DNA from: Holophagaceae bacterium
Lineage (GTDB): Bacteria > Acidobacteriota > Holophagae > Holophagales > Holophagaceae
Length of the DNA: 41,263 bases
NCBI GenBank assembly: GCA_025361955.1
Contig: JANYIU010000046.1
Coordinates: forward strand, 1-41,263
Direction: 5' to 3'
Below are positions 19,633-29,225 of the stretch, one piece after another. Each line of letters begins with the position of its first letter. Position 1 is the stretch's first letter. The translations under genes were made by a program, and so were the position numbers. The notes under the pieces were generated by a model. That model searched no databases. It was given only the letters and a program-made list of their open reading frames with translations, and was not told where the DNA came from.

Positions 19633-20937
19633 GCGCCGTCCATAAATAACATGGTCAAAATTCTTGAATGGCCTATCCTTGAGATATGAGCCAAGATGCG
19701 ATCGCCTGGAAATTCAAAACACTGAAGCAGGACATGGATGAACGCCTCCAGCGACTATGGGTTGCCGCTGAAGCGGAGGCTCTCGGTTGGGGCGGGGTTT
19801 CCATTGCCGCGAAGGCCACGGGGATGTCGCGAACAACGATCGCCGCTGGGCAGAGCGAACTCTCGGCGCGACGAAGCAGCATCCCCAATGTCGATGCTGG
19901 ACCCAGCCGAGTGCGGCGACTGGGCGGGGGTCGGAAATTGTTGACGGAGAACGACCCTGGGTTGTTGGCGGCACTGGATGCTTTAGTGGAACCAACGACA
20001 CGGGGCGACCCGATGACACCGCTTCGGTGGACCTGTCTGAGCGTAAGGACGCTGGCTAGGGAACTCGGGAAACTGGGGAAAAAGCTCAGTCCCCAAAAGG
20101 TTGCGGATCTCCTGCATGAGCTGGGGTACAGCCTGCAATCCAATAGAAAGGTGATTGAGGGGACTTCACATCCAGATCGGGACGCTCAATTCCTCCACAT
20201 CAGCCGCACCGTCAAAGAGTTCCAGAAGCGGCGCCAGCCTGTGATCTCCGTGGATACGAAGAAGAAGGAGATACTCGGCAACTTCAAGAACGCCGGCCGG
20301 GAGTGGCAACCCAAGGGGAACCCGATCGAAGTAGAAGACCACGATTTCATCAAGGATGAACTCGGCAAGGCAATTCCCTATGGCGTATATGATTTGGCCA
20401 ACAATAACGCATGGGTCAACGTTGGCATTGATCACGACACCCCCGAATTTGCTGTCGCTTCCATCCAGAGATGGTGGACCGAAATGGGGCTGGCCTGCTA
20501 CCCAGAGGCCACAGAACTCCTCATCACGGCTGACGGCGGTGGCAGCAACGGGTATCGATCTCGGATGTGGAAGGTGGCCCTTCAAGGCCTGTCAGATGAA
20601 ACCGGGTTAAAGATCTCTGCCTGCCATTTCCCGCCAGGGACAAGCAAATGGAACCGCATTGAGCATAGCCTGTTCTGTCACATCACCCAGAACTGGCGCG
20701 GACGCCCCCTGGTGAGCCGCGAGGTCGTCGTGAGCCTGATTGCTGCCACCACGACGACCAAGGGGCTGACCGTGAATGCCGCTTTGGACCTCAGGGCCTT
20801 CCCCACTGGAGCAAAGGTGTCTGACGAGGACTTGGCCAGGGTGAACCTCGAAAAGGGTGAATTCCATGGCGAGTGGAACTACTCCATCACGCCAGGTTCA
20901 AGCGGGTAGTTTTGACTATGTTCATTTTGGACGATGC
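19633..20937 (+). mobile_element. ISAzo13-family insertion sequence
   Basis: Imperfect terminal inverted repeats: GCGCCGTCCATAAATAACATGGTCAAAA (19633-19660) versus the reverse complement of 20910-20937, GCATCGTCCAAAATGAACATAGTCAAAA, 22/28 identical. Encloses the transposase. Confidence 0.75.
19686..20909 (+). CDS. ISAzo13-family transposase
   Basis: GGGRKLLTENDPGLLAALDALVEPTTRGDPMTPLRWTCLSVRTLARELG, VISVDTKKKEILGNFKNAGREW, LLITADGGGSNGYRSRMWK, CHFPPGTSKWNRIEHSLFCHIT. Ends are intact. Confidence 0.92.
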   Translation: MSQDAIAWKFKTLKQDMDERLQRLWVAAEAEALGWGGVSIAAKATGMSRTTIAAGQSELSARRSSIPNVDAGPSRVRRLGGGRKLLTENDPGLLAALDALVEPTTRGDPMTPLRWTCLSVRTLARELGKLGKKLSPQKVADLLHELGYSLQSNRKVIEGTSHPDRDAQFLHISRTVKEFQKRRQPVISVDTKKKEILGNFKNAGREWQPKGNPIEVEDHDFIKDELGKAIPYGVYDLANNNAWVNVGIDHDTPEFAVASIQRWWTEMGLACYPEATELLITADGGGSNGYRSRMWKVALQGLSDETGLKISACHFPPGTSKWNRIEHSLFCHITQNWRGRPLVSREVVVSLIAATTTTKGLTVNAALDLRAFPTGAKVSDEDLARVNLEKGEFHGEWNYSITPGSSG

Positions 20938-21047
20938 ATAATCACGAAATGGGCTAACGTTTTTCGAGGTTTTCTTTTGCCTCAGGGAGGACGGCGGACA
21001 GGATTCGGGTTGAACGCGCCATACTGAGAATCCAATCGGAGCATTCC

Positions 21048-21584
21048 ATGCGTTCTTCATGCTGGCTCGTGATTCCGTTCATCGCCTGCGGTGCTCTTGG
21101 TGCCCAGTCGCTTTCCAAGTCCGCCATCCGCGAGGCGACCACGGCCGTGGCGGCGGTGCTCGACGACTGGCACCTCGCCGCAGCGCAGGCCGAGGAAGAG
21201 CGCTACTTCAGCCACCTGGCTCCAGAGGCCGTGTTCGTGGGCATCGACGAGCAGGAACGCTGGTCCAAGGCCGCGTTCAAGAAATCGATGCATTCCAGTT
21301 TCGAAGCCCATCAGGTATGGAAATTCAAATCTTCTCAGAAGAACATCACGCTGTCCCCCAATGGGGAGGTCGCTTGGTTCGACGAACTTTTGGTTACCGA
21401 GAGCGTAAGTAAGGCCCGCGGGGTAGGGGTCCTGGTGAAGGATGGCAAGACTTGGCTGATCGCCCAGTACACGCTGTCACTCCCCATCCCCCGGGCCTCC
21501 TTCGCGGAGGTGAAGCAGATGATCGAAGCCCAGAAGACAATCGCTGCAAGCCCGGAAACGAAGAAGATCCAACCCGAGAAATGA
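21048..21584 (+). CDS. Exported nuclear-transport-factor-2-like (SnoaL-type) protein
   Basis: Signal peptide MRSSCWLVIPFIACGALGAQS. SnoaL-like fold pattern AVLDDWHLAAAQAEEERYFSHLAPEAVFVGIDEQERWSKAAFKKSM. Confidence 0.7.
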   Translation: MRSSCWLVIPFIACGALGAQSLSKSAIREATTAVAAVLDDWHLAAAQAEEERYFSHLAPEAVFVGIDEQERWSKAAFKKSMHSSFEAHQVWKFKSSQKNITLSPNGEVAWFDELLVTESVSKARGVGVLVKDGKTWLIAQYTLSLPIPRASFAEVKQMIEAQKTIAASPETKKIQPEK

Positions 21585-21594
21585 ACAAAGCTGT

Positions 21595-22365
21595 TCAGTC
21601 ATGCCGAAAGAGCCAGTACATTCCTTCCCGGTCATTGCCCCAGGTTTCTCCGAAGAGCCGGAGCGCTGAGGCGGCTTCCTCGGGACTTCCAGGAGCGCTG
21701 ATGTCGGGGATCTGCTTAGGCAGCTTGCGTCGCCCAGTGAGATATTCCTCGAAGTAGGGATTAATCCTGCGGGCGCGGGCCAAGGCCTTTTCCGCCCCTA
21801 TTTCGGTCTTGGAGCGGATCCGCTCCAGCACGGCCGCCCAGGCCATGAACGCGGAGGCCTCGCCCTCCCACCGCTTGAGAAGCGCAGCAAGGGCTTTCAG
21901 GTCGTTGACGGCCAGAAGACAGCACACCAGCCGGTAGCGCGCGCCCTGGTGGTCCTGGGTATCGATTGCGAGGAGTTCCTTCAGATGGAGGATCGCAAGG
22001 GCTGGCTTGCCGGACTTTTCATTGGCCGCTGCCAGAGCCATGCGAGCGCGAAGATAGGGCCTTGCCTCGGGCATAGCCCAGAGTTGCCCACGATGTTCGC
22101 GGAGGACCGTGACTCCCAGTTTGGCCTCAGCCCGATCGACGATGATTCTGAGCCGGGACGCCATTTCCTTGGGCGAACTGGCCTCTTCCCGGGCGAACAC
22201 GACTTGGGCATCGGTGCATTCACCATCCAGTTCCAGAGCTCTCCCTGCCAACTCCAGGGCGTCGGCTTTCTTGCGGGAACCCAGAGCCTGCTCAGCCAGT
22301 TCCTGAGCCTCCTGCTTCTGGTTGCCGGAAGGAAAACCGGGTTCGGTTCTGCTCAGGGGTGCCAT
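21595..22365 (-). CDS. TPR-like (ST7-homology type) hypothetical protein
   Basis: Repeated helical pairs such as RARMALAAANEKSGKPALAILHLKELLAIDTQDHQGARYRLVCCLLAVNDLKALAALL. Confidence 0.6.
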   Translation of the reverse strand: MAPLSRTEPGFPSGNQKQEAQELAEQALGSRKKADALELAGRALELDGECTDAQVVFAREEASSPKEMASRLRIIVDRAEAKLGVTVLREHRGQLWAMPEARPYLRARMALAAANEKSGKPALAILHLKELLAIDTQDHQGARYRLVCCLLAVNDLKALAALLKRWEGEASAFMAWAAVLERIRSKTEIGAEKALARARRINPYFEEYLTGRRKLPKQIPDISAPGSPEEAASALRLFGETWGNDREGMYWLFRHD

Positions 22366-22392
22366 GCCATCACCCTCCTGGAAGCCCTGGAA

Positions 22393-22842
22393 TCATGAAG
22401 TGGGGCCAGCGGAGACCTCCGCGGGGGGACGCACCTTGTGCCCAAAAGCGTCCTTGTTTACCACGACGAAGGTGGCGAGCAGAAACATCAGCAGGGCGAT
22501 GAGGGGAGCGCCTCGTTTGGCCAAGGCCAAGGCTTTAGGGGACAGTTCCGACATGACCAGCAGCAGCAAAACGAAAAACAATTTCAGATGCAGGTAATAG
22601 TCATCGAAGGGGTGCTCTCTCCGGACCAGTTTCATGGCCAGCAGGGTGCCTCCCGTGACCACAGCCACGCGAAATCCCCAGACCACGACCTGCTTCCACA
22701 GGGTCGCGGACAACCCCCTCATGTCTTCCTGGTCCTCCTCGAGGCCCGAGATCAGGAGCGCTACGACGGCAGCGCCGCCGGCGATCGTGAAGCAGATGAA
22801 ATGAAGCCATTTCACTAAATCAAACAACTCGAAATGGGGCAT
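22393..22842 (-). CDS. Small integral membrane protein, hypothetical
   Basis: 149 aa with about four hydrophobic segments. Same strand and close to arcA. Confidence 0.6.
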   Translation of the reverse strand: MPHFELFDLVKWLHFICFTIAGGAAVVALLISGLEEDQEDMRGLSATLWKQVVVWGFRVAVVTGGTLLAMKLVRREHPFDDYYLHLKLFFVLLLLVMSELSPKALALAKRGAPLIALLMFLLATFVVVNKDAFGHKVRPPAEVSAGPTS

Positions 22843-22854
22843 AGGAACCTCAGG

Positions 22855-24162
22855 TTAGGATCGATATTGGGTTCGCGCCAGGGGCATGGTCATGCAGCGG
22901 GGACCGCCTCGTGCCCGAGTCAGTTCGGCACTCTCCAGCATGATGGCATGCTTCCGTCCATCCAGGAGATCGACGCTGGGACCAGCGATGAGTTCGGTTG
23001 CCGTGATGACGTGATAGCCCACCCGGTCCAGTTCGGCGGCAGTCACGCGATTCCTGCTGTACATTACGATGACGCCAGGGGCCAGGCAAAAGGCATTGGC
23101 GCCGTCCGTCCATTGCTCCCGTTGCTGCATGATGAAATCGTTACCGCCACAGTGGATGGGTTGCAGGTCGATGCCAACTTCCCTCAGCACCCGCAGCAGG
23201 TTTGGCGTCGAGTGGACCCTCAGTTCCCGGTGTCTCAGATCCATCACCACCACGTTGAGGAGTTCACGACTCCCATCCGTGAAGTAAGGAGGATACACCA
23301 GGCACTCCTCCTGGCTGGTGCGGGTGAAAATGGTATCCAGATGCATGGCGCTGCGAATCTTGGGCATCAGCACCATGAGCACGTGTTCAAAGGATGATTC
23401 GCCGCGACTGAAGGCCATCCTCAAGCTCTCCGCCAAGAGATTGATGGCGTCGGCGCTGGTCCGCTCGCTGCAGCCCACGGCGATGACCTTTTCTGAAAGG
23501 ACCAGGGTATCGCCGCCCTCCAGGCTCTGGGGCATCTGGATTTCGCCGCGGACGAGAGGCGTCACCTGGTCGTAGAAACGATCCCGTTCCTGCAGATGAT
23601 GGAGCCGAGGATGGTGGCGAAAAACGTAGCTGAGAATCAGGGGTTCCCGTTCGCGGGCCCAGGTGGCCATGAAATTGATGTTGTAGCCATGGCCCAGGAC
23701 GGCCGCGGGATCGCGCATGAACAGAAGGTTCGGGCTGGGCTTCAACCGGTACTCGAAGGTCTTCTGCCAATGAGTATCCATGCGAGCGTCGTCCCACGGG
23801 ATGCCGGTGATGATGCTCCTCGCCGCCTCCCGCGGAGCCATGTCTCGGAGGAGGTTGCAGGTCTTATCCGGCAGATCCACGAGGCGGCGCAAATCCTCGA
23901 TGAAGGCCAGTTTCACACCGTCCTGAGCCATGGCCTCCAGGAAGAGATCCTGGACGTCCAGGACCTCGTCCGCCACGCGCTCGAGCACCTGCCTGAATTG
24001 GCGATGCTCCTTCCGGGCCAGGTCTCCGAAAAGCAGATCGTCGAAGAGGAGTTCCTCCATCATTTCAGGAACCATGAGATCCACCTCAGGACCGGGGTCA
24101 TGGACCACCACCTGTTTGAGTCGGTCAATCTCAGAGAAAACCGAAAGTTGGATGGGTTCCAT
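22855..24162 (-). CDS. arcA: Arginine deiminase-like protein
   Basis: FMRDPAAVLGHGYNINFMATWARERE, EGGDTLVLSEKVIAVGCSERTS, AMHLDTIFT, HCGGND, AFCLAPGVIVMYSRNRVTAAEL, RGGPRCMTMPLAR. Start chosen at MEPIQLSVFSEI; the ORF extends to 24189. Confidence 0.9.
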   Translation of the reverse strand: MEPIQLSVFSEIDRLKQVVVHDPGPEVDLMVPEMMEELLFDDLLFGDLARKEHRQFRQVLERVADEVLDVQDLFLEAMAQDGVKLAFIEDLRRLVDLPDKTCNLLRDMAPREAARSIITGIPWDDARMDTHWQKTFEYRLKPSPNLLFMRDPAAVLGHGYNINFMATWAREREPLILSYVFRHHPRLHHLQERDRFYDQVTPLVRGEIQMPQSLEGGDTLVLSEKVIAVGCSERTSADAINLLAESLRMAFSRGESSFEHVLMVLMPKIRSAMHLDTIFTRTSQEECLVYPPYFTDGSRELLNVVVMDLRHRELRVHSTPNLLRVLREVGIDLQPIHCGGNDFIMQQREQWTDGANAFCLAPGVIVMYSRNRVTAAELDRVGYHVITATELIAGPSVDLLDGRKHAIMLESAELTRARGGPRCMTMPLARTQYRS

Positions 24163-24570
24163 GACTCGCCCCGCGGAAGACCTCGTCAATCTAACTCAGA
24201 CATCGCTATTCAGCCTTCTTTTCGTGACCTGTCACCGCAAGGAGAAATAGACCTTGGCTCCCCCGGCTTTGGCAGGGTCGGGGAAACCACCTCCCAGGTA
24301 AGAGGTCATCTGTGGTTCCTTCAGAAACAAGAAATCCGATAATTCCGAGCGGGAAAAATTGGTCGGAGAAGGTGTCGGATTGCATTCACTTAAGTATCAA
24401 TATAACAATGTATATGATTACTCTTGTGGGTCAGAAATAGTTCCATGCCTGCCCCCTGGATCCGTTCTCATTTCTGCGCTAGGATTCGATTCTCACTTGG
24501 TCCCGAGGCCATGACTACCCATTTTCGGGTGTGTCGGTTTTATCGGTTGACCCCAACCTAGGGAGTTCAA

Positions 24571-25911
24571 ATGTCCGAGCCTCGTCGTGTAGTCATCCTG
24601 GGAGCCGCTGGTCGCGACTTCCATAACTTCAACACGTACTACCGTGATAACGCGGCGTACAACGTGGTCGCCTTCACCGCCACGCAGATTCCCGACATCG
24701 CCGGCCGCAAGTACCCCGCCGTCCTTGCCGGCAAGCTCTATCCCGCCGGGATTCCCATCGTGGACGAGAGCGAGCTGACCGCTCTCATCAAGCGCGAGAA
24801 GATCGACCTCGCCGTCTTTGCCTATTCCGACGTCACCCATCAGCACGTCATGCACCTCGCCTCTGAGTGCATCGCCGCTGGTGCCGACTTCACGATGCTC
24901 AGCGCCGAACACACCATGGTCAAGTCCACCAAGCCCGTGATCGCCATCACTGCTGTCCGCACCGGCGCCGGCAAGAGCCAGACCACCCGCTACATCTCCA
25001 GCATCCTGAAGTCTCTTGGCAAGAAGGTCGTGGCCATTCGCCATCCCATGCCGTACGGCGATCTGGCCATCCAGGCTTGCCAGCGCTTCGAAACCTACGC
25101 TGATCTCGACAAGCACAAGTGCACCGTCGAAGAGCGCGAGGAGTACGAGCCCCATATCGACAACGGCTTCATCATCTACTCTGGGGTCGACTACGAGCAG
25201 ATCGTCCGCCAAGCCGAGAAGGAAGCCGATGTCATCCTCTGGGACGGTGGCAACAATGATCTGCCCTTCTATGTTTCTGATCTCCACATCGTCATCGCCG
25301 ACCCCCTCCGTCCTGGTCACGAGAGCATGTACCATCCCGGTGAGGCCAACTTCCGCCGCGCCGACGTCATCCTCATCAACAAGTGCGATTCCGCGAAGGA
25401 AGAGGACATCAAGGGCATCGAGGCAGCGGCCAAGAAGCTCAACCCCAAGGCTGTCGTCATTCGCGCCAACAGCCCTGTGACCTGCGAGAAGCCCGAGCTG
25501 GTCAAGGGCAAGAACGTTCTCGTCATAGAAGACGGCCCGACCCTCACCCATGGCGGCATGACCTTTGGTGCCGGTGTCGTCGCCGCCAAAGCTGCTGGCG
25601 TGGCCAAGATCGTCGATCCCACTCCCTATGCCGTGGCCTCCATCGCCGCTACCTATAAGAAGTATCCCAACGCCCAGGGCATCCTGCCCGCCATGGGTTA
25701 TGGCGATCAGCAGATCCGGGATCTCCAGGCGACCATCGAGAAAACCCCTTGTGATGTCGTCATTTCCGCCACTCCCATCGACATCACCCGCGTGCTGAAG
25801 GTTTCCAAGCCCATGGTTCGGGTTGCCTACGTCCTCGCGGAGGTCAAGAAGGGCCAGCTGGAAGAGGCCGTCAAGAAGGTGCTCACAGCCACCGCTGTCG
25901 CTGCGAAATAA
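24571..25911 (+). CDS. Cyclic 2,3-diphosphoglycerate synthetase-like GTPase/ATPase
   Basis: RRVVILGAAGRDFHNFNTYYRDN, AITAVRTGAGKSQTTRYISSILKSLGKKVVAIRHPMPYGDL, VILWDGGNNDLPFYVSDLHIVIADPLRPGHE. Confidence 0.85.
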   Translation: MSEPRRVVILGAAGRDFHNFNTYYRDNAAYNVVAFTATQIPDIAGRKYPAVLAGKLYPAGIPIVDESELTALIKREKIDLAVFAYSDVTHQHVMHLASECIAAGADFTMLSAEHTMVKSTKPVIAITAVRTGAGKSQTTRYISSILKSLGKKVVAIRHPMPYGDLAIQACQRFETYADLDKHKCTVEEREEYEPHIDNGFIIYSGVDYEQIVRQAEKEADVILWDGGNNDLPFYVSDLHIVIADPLRPGHESMYHPGEANFRRADVILINKCDSAKEEDIKGIEAAAKKLNPKAVVIRANSPVTCEKPELVKGKNVLVIEDGPTLTHGGMTFGAGVVAAKAAGVAKIVDPTPYAVASIAATYKKYPNAQGILPAMGYGDQQIRDLQATIEKTPCDVVISATPIDITRVLKVSKPMVRVAYVLAEVKKGQLEEAVKKVLTATAVAAK

Positions 25912-25934
25912 CCCTACCTTCCCTTGTGTTTGGC

Positions 25935-25970
25935 ATGAGCAGCGGGCGCCGAAGGGTGCCCGTTGCTCAT
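25935..25970. terminator. Strong stem-loop between convergent genes (terminator-like, no clear U-tract)
   Basis: ATGAGCAGCGGGCGCC-gaag-GGTGCCCGTTGCTCAT: 16-bp stem, 14 Watson-Crick pairs plus 2 G:U-type positions. Overlaps the comF stop. Confidence 0.5.
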
Positions 25971-26719
25971 ATGGCTCTGAATAAGGTCAGAACCCGCACT
26001 TCGGAGGCGCCACCCTCCTGCAGGGCTTGGGCGCATCGGAGTAGGGTCGTTCCGGTCGTCCAGACATCGTCCACCAGGAGGACGATCCGGTTCCTGATGG
26101 CCGTATCCTGGCGCAAAAAGATGGCTTTCCGCGGCGATCTGCGACGGGCGCTCTCGGTCTGTCCAACCTGACGTCGGACTTTCCAGTCCTTGCGAAGGGT
26201 CCGCAGGAATGGCAGAGAGAGACGCTTGGCGACGTGGTTGGCCACATCCTCGGCTAGATCGAAACCGCGCAACCAGCGGCGGTGTAAGGCCGTTGGCACC
26301 GCCGTCACCAGTTCCGATTCTGCAGCGAAAGAGGGTAGAGACGCTCGTGCGACCCTTACCAGGAGCGCGCTTCTCCAGCCCAATTCTCCGGCCTTGATCC
26401 CAGGCAAGAGCAAGGTCCCAAGCGGAGGTCGGCCCCCGCGATAGTTCCAGAGGGCATCTCCGAAGGTCCAAGCCACAGGGTCCGGACAGCCCGAATCCGC
26501 ATCATGGAGCAAGGCGCAGCGGGGGCATCGCGGTTCCTGGAGGGGCAGCAGGCCCGACCAGCAGGTCTTGCAAAGACCCGCCTCGGCTCCCGCACCCAGG
26601 GGTCCCAGGCACCCGCGACAGAGCAGGTAGCGCCCAGAAAAACGAAACAGGCTCGAAAAGATGTCCGCCCTCCGGAAAGAAGGGACATCATCGCGGATCG
26701 ACTTGGGGAATAGGTGCAT
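25967..26719 (-). CDS. comF: ComF-family phosphoribosyltransferase-like protein
   Basis: N-terminal zinc-finger-like CRGCLGPLG...CKTCW...CPRCAL. PRT motif IVLLVDDVWTTGTTLLRCAQALQEGGASEVRVLTLFRA. Confidence 0.9.
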   Translation of the reverse strand: MHLFPKSIRDDVPSFRRADIFSSLFRFSGRYLLCRGCLGPLGAGAEAGLCKTCWSGLLPLQEPRCPRCALLHDADSGCPDPVAWTFGDALWNYRGGRPPLGTLLLPGIKAGELGWRSALLVRVARASLPSFAAESELVTAVPTALHRRWLRGFDLAEDVANHVAKRLSLPFLRTLRKDWKVRRQVGQTESARRRSPRKAIFLRQDTAIRNRIVLLVDDVWTTGTTLLRCAQALQEGGASEVRVLTLFRAI

Positions 26720-26956
26720 ATCGGAATTTCGAGTTTCGCTATCATCCCACGCGTCGACCCCCCCAGCCAGTCCGCTTCCAGTTCGTTCTTCCAGTTCGTT
26801 CCACTGTCTTCAGACATGTTCGGAGGCCGTCGCAGAATGACCTGTACCGTTCTGGTTACCTGATTGTCGGCGACTCTGAGTCTAGAAGAGCCGGGACTCC
26901 TGCTCGATTGACCTCACCGTTGCTCGAATTCTGCAGGGGCTTGGGGAAAAACCCAA

Positions 26957-27038
26957 CGCGGAGGAACGGAGAAAAGCGGAGGGTCGCGGAGGAAGATTAT
27001 TTGCTCCGCGATCCCGTTTTGTTCTCTGGGTTTCCGCG
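26957..27038. repeat. Imperfect inverted repeat, MITE/REP-like (CGCGGA...TCGCGGAG / CTCCGCGA...TCCGCG)
   Basis: 35-nt arms 26957-26991 and 27004-27038, about 23/35 complementary, with perfect ends CGCGGA and TCGCGGAG. Non-coding, upstream of psuK. Confidence 0.7.
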
Positions 27039-27158
27039 TCGAGCTTTTTCCCTCAAGACCAAACGCCCAACATATAGGAAAGATTCAGCGTAACTGGATG
27101 GTGCTTGCAGAGTGGTAGACAAAAGTCTAAGCTAATCACAATTGTTTAGGGTGGTGCT

Positions 27159-28286
27159 GTGGCCCCTGTCGTATCCAGCAAGGAGAAGATCCTGGAACTG
27201 ATCCGGGACAATCCCTTCGTCTCCCAACAGGTCTTGGCCGAGCGGCTGGGGATTACCCGCTCAGCAGTGGCGAGTCACATCGTGCAGCTGATCCGGGATC
27301 AGCGATTGCTGGGTCGCGCCTATGTGCTACCTGGGGCCGAGCCGATCCTGGTGGTGGGCGGGGCCAATCTGGATCGCATCGCCAAGGGCTTTGGGCCGGT
27401 TGCGATGGGAACCAGCAATCCCGTCTCGGTGACGGAGAGTTTCGGTGGGGTGGCCCGGAATGTGGCTGAAAACTTGGCCCGCCTGGGGCTGCCGGTACGC
27501 CTGATGACTGCGGTTGGGGATGATCTGGCCGGGGCAGAGCTGCTCAAGCAGGCCAAGAACCTGGGCATCGATACCAGCGCGACCCTGACGGTGGCGAACT
27601 GCCCCACGGGCACCTACACCGCTCTGCTGCAGCCGGATGGCGAGCTGGTGCTCGCCCTGGCGGATATGGCGGTGATCGATCGCTTCACCCTGGCGGCCCT
27701 GCACGAGTGCCGCAGCCGGTGGGCTTCGACACGCTTCCGGGTGCTGGACTGCAACCTCCAGTCGGAGCTGCTGTCCGCATTGATCGAGGACAGCCTCAGG
27801 CAGGGCGCGAAGCTGGTGCTCGTGGGCGTCTCGGAAGCCAAGATGAACCGGCTGCCCGAGTCCCTGGCCGGGGTCTCCACTCTGATCCTCAATGCCGGTG
27901 AGCTGGCCGCACGGGTGGGGCGGGCCTTGCCTGATTGCGAGGCCCAAGTCGGCGCTTGCCGCCAAGTACAGGCACAGGGCGCGCAGGGAGTGGTGGTCAC
28001 TCTGGGTGGCGCGGGCGTTCTCTGCGCCTGTGGCGTGGCTGCGCCCAGGCATTTTCCCGCCCCCCAGGTCGAGATCGTGGATGTCACCGGGGCCGGGGAT
28101 GCCTTCTCCGCTGGGGTCGTGGCCAGCCTGGCTGGTCTGGCTAGCCTGAGCCTGGCGCCAGAGGACCTCTTCAGCGCCTGCCTGGTCGGGCTGCGGCTTG
28201 CCGCGCTGACCCTGGGAAGCAGCTCCAGCGTGGCTTCTGCGCTCACCCCTGGCTTCCTTCAAGAAGACCCCACCGCCACCCGCTGA
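27159..28286 (+). CDS. psuK: Pseudouridine kinase (PfkB family with N-terminal winged HTH)
   Basis: N-terminal HTH EKILELIRDNPFVSQQVLAERLGITRSAVASHIVQLIRD. PfkB motifs VGGANLDRIAKG, GGVARNVAENLARLG, VEIVDVTGAGDAFSAGVVASL. Adjacent to psuG. GTG start; exact start uncertain. Confidence 0.9.
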   Translation: MAPVVSSKEKILELIRDNPFVSQQVLAERLGITRSAVASHIVQLIRDQRLLGRAYVLPGAEPILVVGGANLDRIAKGFGPVAMGTSNPVSVTESFGGVARNVAENLARLGLPVRLMTAVGDDLAGAELLKQAKNLGIDTSATLTVANCPTGTYTALLQPDGELVLALADMAVIDRFTLAALHECRSRWASTRFRVLDCNLQSELLSALIEDSLRQGAKLVLVGVSEAKMNRLPESLAGVSTLILNAGELAARVGRALPDCEAQVGACRQVQAQGAQGVVVTLGGAGVLCACGVAAPRHFPAPQVEIVDVTGAGDAFSAGVVASLAGLASLSLAPEDLFSACLVGLRLAALTLGSSSSVASALTPGFLQEDPTATR

Positions 28287-28297
28287 AGAGGTATCCC

Positions 28298-29224
28298 ATG
28301 CATCCTGCCCTGCAACTCTCCCCCGAAATTACCGCGGCCATGGCCCAAGGAAGCCCCATCGTGGCCTTGGAATCCACCATCATTGCCCACGGCATGCCCT
28401 ATCCGCAAAATGTCGAGACTGCGCGCGAAGTCGAGGCCTTGATCCGCCGGGAGGGTGCCGTCCCAGCCACCATCGCCGTCTTTGCCGGCCGCATCCACGT
28501 GGGCCTGACGGGCGATGAATTGGAACAACTGGGCCATGCCAAGCAGGTGGCAAAGGTGAGCCGCCGGGATCTGCCTCAGGTGCTGGCCACGGGGGCCATC
28601 GGTGCCACCACCGTGGCGGCGACCATGATCGCGGCCCATCTCGCGGGCATCCAGGTGTTCGTCACCGGGGGCATCGGCGGGGTGCATCGGGGCGCCGAGA
28701 CCAGTTTCGATATCTCCGCCGACCTGCTTGAATTGGCGCAGACGCCGGTGGCCGTGGTTTGCGCAGGGGCCAAGGCGATCCTCGATCTCGGCTTGACCTT
28801 GGAATTCCTGGAAACCCACGGTGTGCCGGTGATCGGCTATCAGACCGACCGCTTCCCGGCCTTCTTCACCCGCGACAGCGGCTTCCCTGTGGACTTCCGG
28901 ATCGATACGCCGGAGGGCGTGGCGAAGCTGCTGGCCGTGCAGAGATCCTTGGGCTATGCGGGCGGCGCCGTGGTGGCCAATCCAATTCCCGAAGCTGACG
29001 CCATGGCCAAGGATGCGATCGACGCCATCATCGAGCGCGCTCTGGGCGAAGCCACCCAGCAGGGCGTCACCGGCAAGCGCGTGACGCCCTTCCTCCTGGA
29101 GCGGATCCAGCAGCTCACCGGAGGGCGCAGCCTAGTGGCGAACATCGCCCTGGTCAAACACAACGCCGTGGTGGGTGCCCAGGTAGCCGCCGCTCTTCAT
29201 GCCCAGTTGCGATCAACAAAATAG
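28298..29224 (+). CDS. psuG: Pseudouridine-5'-phosphate glycosidase
   Basis: PIVALESTIIAHGMPYPQNVETA, GAIGATTVAATMIAAHLAGIQVFVTGGIGGVHRGAETSFDISADL, GYQTDRFPAFFTRDSGF. Confidence 0.95.
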   Translation: MHPALQLSPEITAAMAQGSPIVALESTIIAHGMPYPQNVETAREVEALIRREGAVPATIAVFAGRIHVGLTGDELEQLGHAKQVAKVSRRDLPQVLATGAIGATTVAATMIAAHLAGIQVFVTGGIGGVHRGAETSFDISADLLELAQTPVAVVCAGAKAILDLGLTLEFLETHGVPVIGYQTDRFPAFFTRDSGFPVDFRIDTPEGVAKLLAVQRSLGYAGGAVVANPIPEADAMAKDAIDAIIERALGEATQQGVTGKRVTPFLLERIQQLTGGRSLVANIALVKHNAVVGAQVAAALHAQLRSTK

Positions 29225-29225
29225 A

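Noticed and set aside
24493-25551. 352-aa minus-strand ORF antisense to the cpgS-like gene
   Set aside because: Shadow ORF produced by strong codon bias in the sense gene. Low-complexity acidic/glycine-rich translation, no motif.
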